A stretch of 44,808 nt of DNA from Streptomyces hyderabadensis (GCF_020404845.1 NZ_JAIOJZ010000058.1:1-44808); one strand, 5' to 3'; shown: positions 1-8,793, numbered from the stretch's first letter. Translations and numbers: made by a program. The notes: a model not told the origin generated them from the sequence alone.

Positions 1-1
1 G

Positions 2-1087
2 CGGAGCTGGCTGAGCGGGGCTCCGCCGCCCCGCTGGGTGCGGGTGCTGCCGCCGGCCCTCGTCGTGGGGATCGTCGCGGCGACGCTGCTCAGCGACGAG
101 CCCCTGGAGATCGGGTTCCTGCTCGGTGCCATCCCGCCGCTGGCCGTGCTGTCGTACGGTCCGCTGGCGACCGCCGTGCTGGGCGGGGTGGTGATCGCGC
201 TGCTGCACATCCCGGCCCTGCAGCTCGACCGGCCGGGCGACGCCGACCTGCTGACCATCGTCTTCGTCTCCGTGCTCAGCGTCTTCGTGTCCTTCGTACG
301 CAGTCGCCGCGACGCCCAGCTGGGGCTGGAGCGCACGGTCGCCGAGGCCGCGCAGCACGCCGTGGTGCCGCCGCTGCCCGAGCGGGTGGGGGCGGTGCGG
401 TGTGCGGGGCTGTACCGGGCGGCGCAGCGCGGGACCCTGGTCGGGGGCGACTTCTTCGACGTGCGGGACGGCCCCTTCGGCGTACGGGTGGTGATGGGGG
501 ACGTCCAGGGCCACGGCCTGGCGGCGGTCTCCACGGTCGCCTCGCTGCTGGGGGCCTTCCGGGAGGCGGTGCTCGACCAGCCGGACCTGGCGGCGGTGGC
601 GGGGCGTCTTGACCGCAGGCTGCTGGTGGACTCGGCCGAGGCGCGGCACGCCGAGCTGTTCGCGACGGCCGCGCTGCTGGAGTTCTCCGACGACGCCCTC
701 CAGGTGCGCGTCGTGGTCTGCGGCAACCCGCCGCCAGTGCTGCTGCGGGGTGCGGACGCCACCGAGCTGGAGGTGTCGCCGTGGACGCCGCTCGGGCTGG
801 GCCTCGCGGACGCCGGGTCGATCGAGGCGTGCACGGTGTCGCTGCGCCCCGGCGACCGGCTCTTCCTCGCCTCCGACGGGGTGGTCGAGGCGAGGGACGA
901 CGACGGCGCGTTCTATCCGCTGGCGGAGCGGCTGAGCACCCTCGCGGGCGAGGACTCCGCGGCCCTTCCCGACCTGGTCTGGGCGGACCTCGCGCGGTTC
1001 TGCCCGGACGTGCAGGACGACGTGACGATGCTGGTGCTCACCCCTTCGCCGCCGGCGCTCCGGATGCGCGGGCCGGTTCCGCATTGA
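2..1087 (+). CDS. Membrane-anchored SpoIIE/PP2C-type serine phosphatase (5' partial)
   Basis: A protein phosphatase of the SpoIIE/RsbU (PPM) type, which normally dephosphorylates anti-anti-sigma factors. The frame is open to the left edge, so the true start is probably outside the window; a GTG at 38 would give 349 aa. From that GTG, residues 1-85 hold three or four hydrophobic segments, and the rest is cytoplasmic. The metal-binding motifs are visible: GGDFFD near residue 136, GDVQGHG near 153, ASDGVVEARD near 278 and DDVTMLVL near 328. There is no ATP-binding anti-sigma domain at the C-terminus. The next gene is 76 nt downstream. The family call is firm; the substrate cannot be told from sequence. 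Confidence 0.9.
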   Translation, partial: RSWLSGAPPPRWVRVLPPALVVGIVAATLLSDEPLEIGFLLGAIPPLAVLSYGPLATAVLGGVVIALLHIPALQLDRPGDADLLTIVFVSVLSVFVSFVRSRRDAQLGLERTVAEAAQHAVVPPLPERVGAVRCAGLYRAAQRGTLVGGDFFDVRDGPFGVRVVMGDVQGHGLAAVSTVASLLGAFREAVLDQPDLAAVAGRLDRRLLVDSAEARHAELFATAALLEFSDDALQVRVVVCGNPPPVLLRGADATELEVSPWTPLGLGLADAGSIEACTVSLRPGDRLFLASDGVVEARDDDGAFYPLAERLSTLAGEDSAALPDLVWADLARFCPDVQDDVTMLVLTPSPPALRMRGPVPH

Positions 1088-1163
1088 ATGGTGTTATCGG
1101 GATATTCGGGACCGACAACAGCACGGCACCGAAGTAGCGATCCGGATCCGAGGAGCACTGATC

Positions 1164-1385
1164 ATGTCGACGTCACAGCCCGACGCCTCCCGACCCTCCG
1201 AAGCCCGCGCGGGCGACGACCGCGCCACTCCGGACGACCTGCTCCACGCCCGCACCGGGACGGACGTGTCCCCGGAGGACGTGGTCCTGGCGGCCGGCCG
1301 GGACGTCACCCCGCAGAACCTGGAGTGGGCCAGGCGCAAGCTGGCCGAGGAGGGCCCCTCGGCCCTCGACAAGCTGCTGCCCTGA
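1164..1385 (+). CDS. Small conserved hypothetical protein (73 aa)
   Basis: A 73-aa hydrophilic protein that starts at ATG 1164, preceded by GAGGAG about 8 nt upstream. The N-terminal half is rich in Ser, Arg, Asp and Ala and looks disordered. The C-terminal half (TPQNLEWARRKLAEEG, near residues 51-66) should form an amphipathic helix. It has no Cys, signal peptide or membrane segment. It follows the phosphatase on the same strand and ends at the strong hairpin at 1387. I do not recognise a function; small proteins of this kind are common in Streptomyces. Confidence 0.75.
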   Translation: MSTSQPDASRPSEARAGDDRATPDDLLHARTGTDVSPEDVVLAAGRDVTPQNLEWARRKLAEEGPSALDKLLP

Positions 1386-1386
1386 G

Positions 1387-1434
1387 CGCCGGGAGCCCCG
1401 GCCGGACGTGCTCGTCCGGCCGGGGCTCCCGGCG
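1387..1434. terminator. Strong bidirectional hairpin terminator
   Basis: A perfect 22-bp inverted repeat (1387-1408 with 1413-1434) around a TGCT loop. It sits between the stop codons of two convergent genes (1385 and 1443), so it can serve both strands. There is no T-run, which is usual for actinomycete terminators. Confidence 0.9.
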
Positions 1435-1442
1435 TGGTCGCC

Positions 1443-1919
1443 CTAGGGTTCCGGCAGCCGCGTCTCGTCCTCCACCACGTGCACCGCGGCCTCCTCGGCG
1501 CCCGCGGCTCCGCCGTCGATGCCGACGTCCTCCGCGACGGTCTCCTTGGTGGTGTCGGTGCGTACGCCCTCGTCGGGGGCGACCAGGCGGCCGGCCCGGT
1601 CGGTGCCCGCCTCCGGGTCGACCGGTTCGCCCTCGCCGTCGACTTCGTCGCCGACGCCGTCCCCGTCGGGCGCCGACACGTCCGGCACCTCCTCGGCCAG
1701 CCGTTCGTCGAGGGTCTCGCCGTCGTGCTGCTCGGCGGCCGTGGTGCCGTGCTTGGTCACGCCCAGGGGTTTCTCCGGCGGAGAGTAGCCCTCGTCGAGC
1801 GTGTCGTCGTAGGTCCGCTCGTCGACGGCGTCCTGGAGGTCGAGGGGCGCGGCGTCCTCCTGCTCCTCGTTGCTTCCGGTGGGCTGGTAGGCGTCGTCGG
1901 CCATCGGGTCCGTGCCCAT
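1443..1919 (-). CDS. DUF5709-like acidic protein (158 aa)
   Basis: A very acidic, low-complexity 158-aa protein, rich in Asp, Glu, Gly and Thr and probably mostly disordered. The start (MADDAYQPTGS after a short MGTDP lead) and the core phrases DDTLDEGYSPPEKP and GETLDERLAEEVPDV are, from memory, typical of the actinobacterial family DUF5709, whose function is unknown. The ATG at 1919 is preceded by GAGAGGGAGG about 5 nt away; the internal ATG at residue 6 is an alternative start. It is convergent with the small gene at 1164 and shares its terminator. Confidence 0.8.
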   Translation of the reverse strand: MGTDPMADDAYQPTGSNEEQEDAAPLDLQDAVDERTYDDTLDEGYSPPEKPLGVTKHGTTAAEQHDGETLDERLAEEVPDVSAPDGDGVGDEVDGEGEPVDPEAGTDRAGRLVAPDEGVRTDTTKETVAEDVGIDGGAAGAEEAAVHVVEDETRLPEP

Positions 1920-1991
1920 CGCTGCCTCCCTCTCGCGCTGCGTCGGCCGGGTCGTTGCGTTGTCCGGTTCGCGTTTCCCGATACACGATCT

Positions 1992-3485
1992 CTAACCCGG
2001 GGGTGCGACGCGGATCTCCAGGTCGGTGACGCGGTGCGGGGTCCAGTCGCGGGCGTAGCCGGGCGGGGTGCCGCCGGGGCCGGTGAGGGCGGCGACCGGG
2101 ATGCGCCGGGCGGTGTCCGTGATCTCGGCGGCGGTGGTGTTCTCGTTGTTGCCGCTGGTGGAGCCGGAGGAGCAGCCCGTGTAGTAGCCGACCGGGATGG
2201 ACTCGTGCCCGGTGAGCAGGCAGGGCGGGCGGACTCCGAGCCGGTGCAGTTCGTCAGCGACGCGGGCCCAGTCCTGGCGGCTCTCGACGTTGCGGTCCAC
2301 GGTGCCCACCAGGACCGAGAACTGGACCGCTAGGTGCCCGGCCACCGCGAGCGCGACCAGCGTCGCGGCCACCGGCCGCCACCGGTCCCGCCCGGTCCTG
2401 GCCAGGTGCCACAGCGCGTCGGCGACCGGTACGGCGAGCAGGGCGTAGGCGGGCTGCAGGAAGCGGGGCGCCGCGTAGCCGATCATGAACAGGTAGGGTG
2501 CCGCGGCCGTGACGGCGCAGGCGAGGGGGAGCAGCGTCGCGGTGGCGCGGCGGGCCCGGACCGCGACGACCGCGCCCAGGGCGGCGACGACCGGGAGGAG
2601 CAGCCACCACAGGGTGACGACCGGATGCGGCATGGATCCGGTGCACGGGCGGCACAGTCCCCGTCCGCCCAGGCTGCGCATCTGGTCGTCGACGGCGATG
2701 TTCCAGCCGAGGCCGCCCTGGATCTCGGAGGCCCGGGACAGCCGCTCCCCCGGACCCCCGTACCAGGCGTACGCCTCGACCACCCACTCCGCTCCCCCGG
2801 CCGCCAGGCCGCCCGCGAGGGCGAGCAGCAGCGGCCAGTGCCGGCGTACGAGGACGAGGACCAGCAGGGGCAGGGCCACCCAGACGGCGTCGGCGGGCCG
2901 CATCAGCGCCATCAGCACGGCGCCGGCCGCCACGCCCCACAGGACGCCCCGCCCGGCGTGCCCACGTCCGGCGCCCAGGGCGCGCAGGGCGCAGCCCACG
3001 GTGACGAGGGCGCCGATCGCGACCCAGTAGTTGGGCATGGCCTGCGGGCCGTAGAAGAGGGTCACCCACAGGGTGGCGAAGAACGCACCGGCCGTGGCGA
3101 GGACCCGGGCCGGGAACAGGCCCTGCCAGGCGCGCAGGGCGAGGTACAGGCCGAGGCCCGAGAGGACGGCGAGATAGACGCGCAGGAGTGCGGTGGAGTC
3201 CGACCAGGAGGCGACGGGTGCCACCAGCAGGGAGACGCCGCGGGAGCGGGGCGCGCTGAAGAAGGCGGCGGGGTGGTGGGTGGTGACCTGGCTGACGTAC
3301 ACGATCTCGTCCCAGCCGAGGCCCATCGTGGGGTGCACGAGGACCAGTTGGGCCAGGGCGAAGACGGCGGCCACCGCCGCGATCGGCAGGTCGCCGCGCA
3401 GCCGCCGGGGGGTGCCGGGCGGCCCCTCGGCATCGCCTCGGCGTCCGCGTCTGCCGACGAGGATCGTGCTCGCGCCGTCGGCCAT
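1992..3485 (-). CDS. Polytopic membrane protein, GT-C / PMT-like glycosyltransferase
   Basis: A 497-aa integral membrane protein with about ten hydrophobic segments from residue 33 to 390, followed by a soluble C-terminal domain of about 100 aa. The first extracytoplasmic loop carries GLGWDEIVY (near residues 55-63). An acidic pair in that loop is the usual signature of GT-C enzymes of the ArnT/PMT (GT39/GT83) type, which use polyprenyl-phosphate sugars. The lumenal C-terminal part has two Cys (near PCLLTGH and YYTGCSS) that could form a disulfide. It starts at ATG 3485 with GAGGGGTG just upstream. No partner glycosyltransferase lies beside it. Activity is inferred from topology and the loop motif only. 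Confidence 0.75.
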   Translation of the reverse strand: MADGASTILVGRRGRRGDAEGPPGTPRRLRGDLPIAAVAAVFALAQLVLVHPTMGLGWDEIVYVSQVTTHHPAAFFSAPRSRGVSLLVAPVASWSDSTALLRVYLAVLSGLGLYLALRAWQGLFPARVLATAGAFFATLWVTLFYGPQAMPNYWVAIGALVTVGCALRALGAGRGHAGRGVLWGVAAGAVLMALMRPADAVWVALPLLVLVLVRRHWPLLLALAGGLAAGGAEWVVEAYAWYGGPGERLSRASEIQGGLGWNIAVDDQMRSLGGRGLCRPCTGSMPHPVVTLWWLLLPVVAALGAVVAVRARRATATLLPLACAVTAAAPYLFMIGYAAPRFLQPAYALLAVPVADALWHLARTGRDRWRPVAATLVALAVAGHLAVQFSVLVGTVDRNVESRQDWARVADELHRLGVRPPCLLTGHESIPVGYYTGCSSGSTSGNNENTTAAEITDTARRIPVAALTGPGGTPPGYARDWTPHRVTDLEIRVAPPG

Positions 3486-3649
3486 CGTGCACCCCTCACC
3501 CCCGCTCGTCGCGGGGTCGCTCGTCGCTCACCTCCTGCCGCCTGTGGCGGGAGCCCGGCACCCGCGTGATCGCGGATTCCCGGAAAACATGGTCAAACTA
3601 ACCCGCGTGCCAGTGATCCGCAGGGTGGATCTCGGCCAGTCGCGCGATC

Positions 3650-6028
3650 TCATCCGTCGCCGGGGGCAGGGCGTTCGGTGACGCCGGGGCGGCGGTGCGG
3701 CGGCTGTTCGGGGGTGGGCCGCCACTTCGGCGCGGAGATGCCGAGCGTGACGGGCTCGTCCCCGGCCACGTGCACCTCGGTTCCGTGGTGGTGGATCGTC
3801 AGGGGCGGCCCGGCCAGCAGCGAGTACGAGGCCCGGTCGGGGCCGATCTCCACCTGCACGCACCGGCCGCGGAACTGGAGCCGGAAGGCGAGCCGGCTGA
3901 ACTTCTCGGGCAGCCGCGGGGTGAAGCGCAGGCTGTCGCCGTCCCGGCGGGTGCCGCCGAACCCGGCGACCAGTGCCATCCAGGTACCGGCCAGCGAGGC
4001 GATGTGCAGCCCGTCGCGGGTGTTGTGCTCCAGGTCCGCCAGGTCCATCAGGGCGGCCTCGGTGGCGTAGTCGTAGGCGAGGCGCAGGTGGCCCGTCTGG
4101 GCGGCGACGACGGCCTGGCAGCAGGCGGACAGGGAGGAGTCCCGTACGGTCAGCGGCTCGTAGTAGGCGAAGTTCGCGGCCATCTGGTCCTCGTCGCAGT
4201 GGGCGTCGAACCAGCTGCCGCAGGTGTACATGGCGAGCACCAGGTCGGACTGCTTGACGACCTGCTTGCGGTAGATGTCGAAGTACGGGAAGTGCAGCAT
4301 CAGCGGGTACTGGTCGGCCCGGGTGTTCGCGAAGTCCCAGCGCTGGTGGCGGGTGAAGCCGGCGTGCTGCTCGTGGACGCCGATCTCCTCGTTGTAGGGG
4401 ATGTGCACGGCCTCGGCCGCGTCCCGCCAGGCGGCGCTCTCCTCCTCGTCGACGCCGAGCCGGGTCGCCTCCTCCGGGTGGCGTTCGCACACGTCGGCGG
4501 CGGCGAGCAGGTTGGAGCGTGCCATGAGGTTGGTGTACGTGTTGTCGTCGACGACGGCGCTGTACTCGTCCGGCCCTGTGATGCCGTCGATGTGGAAGAC
4601 GCCGTGCGGGTCGTGGTGGCCCAGCGAGCGCCACAGCCGGGCCGTCTCCACCAGGAGTTCCAGGGCGGTCTCGCGTTCGAAGTCGAGGTCGCCGGTCGCC
4701 GCCGTGTAGCGCACCGCGGCGTGCGCGATGTCGGCGGCCACGTGGAAGGCGGCCGTGCCGGCCGGCCAGTACGCGGAGCCCTCCGAGCCGTCGATGGTCC
4801 GCCACGGGAAGGCGGCGCCGCGCAGCCCGAGCTGGGCGGCGCGGTCGCGGGCGGCGGGCAGGGTGGCCTGCCGCCAGCGCAGTGCCTCGGCGACCGCCTT
4901 GGGCGCGGTGTAGGTGAGGACCGGCAGCACGAACATCTCGGTGTCCCAGAACGCGTGGCCGTCGTATCCGGAGCCGGTCAGTCCCTTGGCCGGAATCGCG
5001 CGTTGTTCGGCGCGGGCGCCTGCCTGCAGCACGTGGAACAGGGCGAAGCGGACGGCCTGCTGGATCTCCTCGTCGCCGTGCACCTCGACGTCCGCGCGGG
5101 CCCAGAAGTCGTCGAGGTACTCCCGCTGTTCGGCCACCAGGCCGTCCCACCCGCCGTGCGCGGCGGCGGCCAGCGCTGCCTCGACCTGGTCGCTCATCGC
5201 GGGCCGGGAGCGGGCGCCCGACCAGCCGTGGGCGACGGTCTTCTGCACCCGCAGCCGCTGGCCCGGGTCCAGGACGGAGGTGATGGTCAGCCGGGACACG
5301 TCCGTGTTGCTCTCGCTGCTGGTGCTGATCTCCCCCGGTGCGTCGACGACGTGGTCGGCGGCCACGGCGACCCTGAGGCCGCTGCGCCGGGTGCGGTGGA
5401 CCAGCCGCAGCCGGGAGCCGACGGCCAGGTCCTCCTCGGGCTCCAGCGGGGACTGCAGCGCCTGCGCCGCCCTGGGGTCGCCGTCGGCGCTGGGCAGGCT
5501 CTCGTTGGCGACCAGTTCGGACTGGATGACGATCCGGGTGCGGCTGTCGACGGGCTCGACCTCGTACTCCACGGCGGCGATGGCGCGCTGGGTGAGGGAG
5601 ACCAGGCGGGTGGAGCGCACCCGGACGGTGGTGCCGGCCGGGGAGGTCCACTCGCAGCTGCGCTCCAGCACGCCGCGCCTGAGGTCCAGGGTGCGTTCGT
5701 GCTTGCGGAGCCGTCCGTAGCGCAGGTCGAAGGGCTCGTCGTCGACCAGCAGCCGCAGCAGCTTGCCGTTGGTGACGTTGATGACGGTCTGGCCGGACTC
5801 CGGATAGCCGTAGCCCGCTTCGGCGTAGGGCAGCGGGTGGAGTTCGTAGACGCCGTTGAGGTAGCTGCCAGGCAGGCCGTGCGGTTCGCCCTCGTCGAGG
5901 TTGCCGCGCCAGCCGACGTGCCCGTTGGACAGGGCGAAGACGGATTCGCTCTGGGCCAGCAGGTCGAGGTTGAGCGCCGTCTCGCGCACCCGCCAGGGCT
6001 CCACGGTGTACGTCCGGTTGGTGATCAC
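3650..6028 (-). CDS. Glycoside hydrolase family 65 disaccharide phosphorylase
   Basis: A 792-aa protein of full length for GH65 (maltose, trehalose or kojibiose phosphorylase). These enzymes phosphorolyse an alpha-glucosidic disaccharide to beta-glucose-1-phosphate plus glucose. The N-terminal beta-sandwich spans about residues 1-270 and the (alpha/alpha)6 barrel about 320-690. Within the barrel, GYDGHAFWDTEMF and GITGPDEYS are visible; the Glu of GPDEY, near residue 488, matches the family's general acid. The GTG start at 6028 overlaps the stop of the HAD gene by 4 nt (GTGA), which fixes the start even though the frame stays open further upstream. Pairing with a beta-phosphoglucomutase-like enzyme supports a phosphorylase rather than a hydrolase. 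The substrate among trehalose, maltose, kojibiose and nigerose is undetermined. Confidence 0.92.
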   Translation of the reverse strand: MITNRTYTVEPWRVRETALNLDLLAQSESVFALSNGHVGWRGNLDEGEPHGLPGSYLNGVYELHPLPYAEAGYGYPESGQTVINVTNGKLLRLLVDDEPFDLRYGRLRKHERTLDLRRGVLERSCEWTSPAGTTVRVRSTRLVSLTQRAIAAVEYEVEPVDSRTRIVIQSELVANESLPSADGDPRAAQALQSPLEPEEDLAVGSRLRLVHRTRRSGLRVAVAADHVVDAPGEISTSSESNTDVSRLTITSVLDPGQRLRVQKTVAHGWSGARSRPAMSDQVEAALAAAAHGGWDGLVAEQREYLDDFWARADVEVHGDEEIQQAVRFALFHVLQAGARAEQRAIPAKGLTGSGYDGHAFWDTEMFVLPVLTYTAPKAVAEALRWRQATLPAARDRAAQLGLRGAAFPWRTIDGSEGSAYWPAGTAAFHVAADIAHAAVRYTAATGDLDFERETALELLVETARLWRSLGHHDPHGVFHIDGITGPDEYSAVVDDNTYTNLMARSNLLAAADVCERHPEEATRLGVDEEESAAWRDAAEAVHIPYNEEIGVHEQHAGFTRHQRWDFANTRADQYPLMLHFPYFDIYRKQVVKQSDLVLAMYTCGSWFDAHCDEDQMAANFAYYEPLTVRDSSLSACCQAVVAAQTGHLRLAYDYATEAALMDLADLEHNTRDGLHIASLAGTWMALVAGFGGTRRDGDSLRFTPRLPEKFSRLAFRLQFRGRCVQVEIGPDRASYSLLAGPPLTIHHHGTEVHVAGDEPVTLGISAPKWRPTPEQPPHRRPGVTERPAPGDG

Positions 6029-6774
6029 GCCCGGCCCCCCAGCTCGGCGAGGTCCTTGACGACGCGGTCGGCGCCGTGGGCGTAAAGGGCGTCGGTCTGG
6101 CCGACGCGGTCGACGCCGACCACGTAGCCGAAGTGTCCGGAGCGGCCCGCGTCCATGCCGGCCAGCGCGTCCTCGAAGACGGCGGCGCGGGACGGTTCGA
6201 CGCCGAGGTCGCGGGCGGCGGCCAGGAAGGTGTCGGGGTGCGGTTTGCCCGGCAGTTTCCGCTCCCGGGCCACGACGCCGTCGATCCGCACGTCGAACAG
6301 CCGCTCGGCGTCGATGGAGTGCAGCACGTCCCGGGTGTTGGCGCTGGAGGAGACGATCGCGGTGGCCAGACCGGCGGCGCGGACGGCGTCGATGTAGCGC
6401 AGGGTGCCCTCGTAGGGCTCCACGCCGTCGGTGCGGATCTTCTCCAGGAGGAGTTCGTTCTTGCGGTTGCCGACGCCGTTGACGGTCTGTGCGTCCGGCG
6501 GGTCGTCGGGCGTTCCCTCGGGCAGTTCGACGCCGCGGGAGGCGAGGAAGGAGCGGACGCCGTCGGCGCGGGGGCGGCCGTCGACGTACTGGTCGTAGTC
6601 GGAGTCGGTGAAGGGGCGGAAGCCGGCGCCGTCCCGCTCGCGCAGGAAGGCGTCGAACGTCTCCTTCCAGGCGGCGGCGTGCACCACCGCCGTCCTGGTG
6701 ACGACCCCGTCGAGGTCGAAGAGGCAGGCCTGGATGTCGTCGGGAAGTCCGAGCTGCGTCGTCATACCCCCCAC
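6025..6774 (-). CDS. Beta-phosphoglucomutase-like HAD enzyme
   Basis: A 249-aa HAD hydrolase-fold protein with all motifs: FDLDGVVTRT (motif I, near residues 19-28), the SSSAN motif II, GKPHPD with the conserved Lys (motif III) and FEDALAGMDAG (motif IV). The small alpha-helical cap between motifs I and II is of the beta-phosphoglucomutase type. It probably converts the beta-glucose-1-phosphate made by the coupled GH65 enzyme to glucose-6-phosphate. It is the first gene of a two-gene operon and overlaps the next gene by 4 nt. An ATG at 6765 is an alternative start, with GGGGGG just upstream of it. A sugar phosphatase role is the main alternative. Confidence 0.88.
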   Translation of the reverse strand: MGGMTTQLGLPDDIQACLFDLDGVVTRTAVVHAAAWKETFDAFLRERDGAGFRPFTDSDYDQYVDGRPRADGVRSFLASRGVELPEGTPDDPPDAQTVNGVGNRKNELLLEKIRTDGVEPYEGTLRYIDAVRAAGLATAIVSSSANTRDVLHSIDAERLFDVRIDGVVARERKLPGKPHPDTFLAAARDLGVEPSRAAVFEDALAGMDAGRSGHFGYVVGVDRVGQTDALYAHGADRVVKDLAELGGRA

Positions 6775-6819
6775 AGTTCCCCGCCGGGGCGACTCCGATC
6801 AGGTGACACACTGTGCGGT

Positions 6820-7470
6820 GTGCCGCTGAGTTTCGAGGACCTGCTCACCCGCGCCCGCCGGCTCCCCCGTGACGGGCGGCGCGCGATCCTGGGCATCACG
6901 GGCAGTCCCGGCGCCGGGAAGTCGACGCTCGCCGAGCATCTGGTGCGGGAGCTGAACGGTACGGGCGCGCCATGGGTGGCGCACGTGCCGATGGACGGAT
7001 TCCATCTGGCCGACGCGGAACTGGAGCGGCTGGGCCGCCGGGACCGCAAGGGTGCGCCGGACACCTTCGACGCGGCCGGGTACGCGGCGCTCCTCGACCG
7101 GCTGCGCGCGGAGCGGGACGGCGAGGTCGTCTACGCGCCCGGCTTCGAGCGGGTGCTGGAACAGCCCCTGGCCGGGGCGGTGCCGGTGCCGCCCTCGGCC
7201 CGGCTGGTGGTGACGGAGGGCAACTACCTGCTGCTGGAGCGCGGGCCCTGGGCGCGGGTGCGGGCCCGGCTCGACGAGGTGTGGTTCTGCGGCCTGGAGG
7301 AGTCCGAGCGCGTCGAACGGCTCGTGGCGCGGCACGAGCGCTTCGGCAAGTCGCCAGCGGACGCGGCCGCGTGGGCCCGCGGCCCCGACCAGCGCAACGC
7401 CGACCTGGTGGCGGCCACCCGGCACCGGGCCGACCTGGTGGTACCGGCGGAGGCGGTCCCGCCTCCCTGA
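6820..7470 (+). CDS. P-loop nucleoside/sugar kinase (uridine kinase / PanK-like fold)
   Basis: A 216-aa P-loop kinase with Walker A GSPGAGKST near residues 27-35, a DGFHLAD substrate motif near 64-70, EGNYLLLERGPW near 130-141 and an arginine-rich lid (RLVARHERFGKS near 167-178). This pattern is that of the uridine kinase / type I pantothenate kinase-like group often annotated as nucleoside/nucleotide kinase or fructokinase-like. The GTG at 6820 is the last credible start before homology. It diverges from the HAD/GH65 operon across a 45-bp gap, so it may be co-regulated and may phosphorylate a sugar or nucleoside in that pathway. The substrate is unknown. Confidence 0.85.
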   Translation: MPLSFEDLLTRARRLPRDGRRAILGITGSPGAGKSTLAEHLVRELNGTGAPWVAHVPMDGFHLADAELERLGRRDRKGAPDTFDAAGYAALLDRLRAERDGEVVYAPGFERVLEQPLAGAVPVPPSARLVVTEGNYLLLERGPWARVRARLDEVWFCGLEESERVERLVARHERFGKSPADAAAWARGPDQRNADLVAATRHRADLVVPAEAVPPP

Positions 7471-7509
7471 CACCCGGACGGCGGCACGGTCACTACTACT
7501 CCGGCCCGG

Positions 7510-7683
7510 TCACTTCTCCTCGAAGTCGTCGGGGCGGACGTCCGCCTCTTCGAGTGCCTCGCGCAGGGTCCGGCCGGTGCCGCCCGGCGGCCGGGGTTCC
7601 TCCTCCTCGCGCTCGCGCCGGCGCCCGCCGAGAACGTCGTCGGTGGTGTCGGTCTTCGGCCGGTTCTCTTCCGGGACGGTCAT
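7510..7683 (-). CDS. Small acidic hypothetical protein (57 aa)
   Basis: A 57-aa frame from ATG 7683 (MTVPEENRPKTDTTDD) to TGA at 7510. Third positions are almost all G or C, as expected for a real Streptomyces gene. GAGGAGCC lies about 8 nt upstream of the ATG. The protein is charged: a central RRREREEEE stretch is followed by TLREALEEADVRPDDFEEK. It has no signal, Cys or membrane segment. The kinase gene ends 40 nt away and is convergent. The function is unknown; it resembles the short Asp/Glu-rich proteins common in Streptomyces. Confidence 0.65.
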   Translation of the reverse strand: MTVPEENRPKTDTTDDVLGGRRREREEEEPRPPGGTGRTLREALEEADVRPDDFEEK

Positions 7684-7875
7684 GACCTCGGCTCCTCGTC
7701 AGTGTCTGCGGGTCCTTCCGTGACGGCGGGTTCCCGGGCGACGCGGTGCTATCCCCGTCCGGGCGTCCGGGGCTGGAGGGCGCGGTTCCCGGGTCCGGCG
7801 GTCGGGGCTGCCCGGCGCAGGGGGTGAGCTATGTTGACCCCCGTGGGAGACCTGGGAGACAAAGGAGGCGCACCC

Positions 7876-8793
7876 GTGCCATCGCCGCAGCAGGCACGTG
7901 CACAGGCGTCGGCGATCACCTCGGGGCGGGCCGCCGAGCAGTCGGAGATCTCCCCCACCTCCCGGCTCAGGACGCTCTTCGACCGGCCCCGCCTCTCCCC
8001 GGGGCAGCGGCGCATCGCGCAGTACCTCATCGAGCACCTCACCGAGGCGGCGTTCCTGTCGATCACCGACCTGGCCGACCGGGTGGGTGTGAGCCAGCCG
8101 TCGGTGACGCGGTTCGCGTCGGCGGTCGGCTTCAGCGGCTACCCGGCGTTGCGGGAGCAACTCCAGGCGATCGCGCTGGGCGGCCGGGGCGGATCCGCGG
8201 CCGAGGAGTACCGGGGCAACGAACTGCAGGCGGCGGTGGACGCCGAGATCGAGAACCTGGAGAACCTGCGGCGCGACTTCGCCGACGCGGACCGGGTGAT
8301 CGACGTGGGCCGCAAGCTGGCCGCCTCCGCGCCGCTCACCGTCCTCGGGCTGCGCATCTCGGTGTCGCTCGCCGAGTACTTCGCCTACGCGGCCCGCCGG
8401 GTCCACCCCGACGTTCGCCTGGTGACCCGGGGCGGCACGGTCGCCTACGACGCCCTGCTCCAGTCCCGGGAGGCCGGGGGCACCTGGGTGCTGGCCTTCT
8501 CCATGCCCCGGCACGCCCACGAGACCCTCGGCGCGGTGCGCGTGGCACGCGGTGCCGGGCTGAAGGTGGCGCTCATCACCGACCTGGCGCTCGGCCCCGT
8601 GGTGGACGAGGCCGACGTCACGTTCGCCACCGGCACCGGGTCCCGGCTGGTCTTCGACTCCTACGCGGCGCCGGGCGTGATGTGCGCGGCGCTGCTCCAG
8701 GCCATGACCGACGCCGATCCCGAGCGGACCCAGGCGCGGCTGGAGGAGTACGAGCAGGTCGCGGACCAGCACCAGTTCTTCCTGCGGGACTGA
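7876..8793 (+). CDS. MurR/RpiR-family transcriptional regulator
   Basis: A 305-aa regulator with an N-terminal RpiR HTH (LSPGQRRIAQYLIEHL ... DLADRVGVSQPSVTRFASAVGF, about residues 38-95) and a C-terminal SIS domain (about 130-280) that binds a sugar phosphate or phospho-amino sugar. The GTG at 7876 has AAAGGAGG 7 nt upstream, so it is preferred over the ATG at 7831. No sugar isomerase or etherase gene is adjacent, which is unusual because family members normally sit beside their target. An ATGAA-TGTT-TTCAT palindrome about 50 nt beyond its stop may be its operator. The effector cannot be told. Confidence 0.9.
   Translation: MPSPQQARAQASAITSGRAAEQSEISPTSRLRTLFDRPRLSPGQRRIAQYLIEHLTEAAFLSITDLADRVGVSQPSVTRFASAVGFSGYPALREQLQAIALGGRGGSAAEEYRGNELQAAVDAEIENLENLRRDFADADRVIDVGRKLAASAPLTVLGLRISVSLAEYFAYAARRVHPDVRLVTRGGTVAYDALLQSREAGGTWVLAFSMPRHAHETLGAVRVARGAGLKVALITDLALGPVVDEADVTFATGTGSRLVFDSYAAPGVMCAALLQAMTDADPERTQARLEEYEQVADQHQFFLRD

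Noticed and set aside
3695..6085. Very long open frames on the opposite strand of GH65, ABC and SpoIIE genes (also 35582-39931 minus, 39249-42077 minus and 27042-30158 plus)
   Set aside because: They are antisense shadows caused by high GC. Their products are rich in Arg, Gly, Pro and Ala, have no family sequence and lie opposite strongly supported genes.
6029..6811. Extension of the GH65 gene upstream to 6811
   Set aside because: The added part is read out of frame through the HAD gene and is Arg/Pro-rich; the GTGA overlap at 6025-6028 and GH65 homology fix the start.
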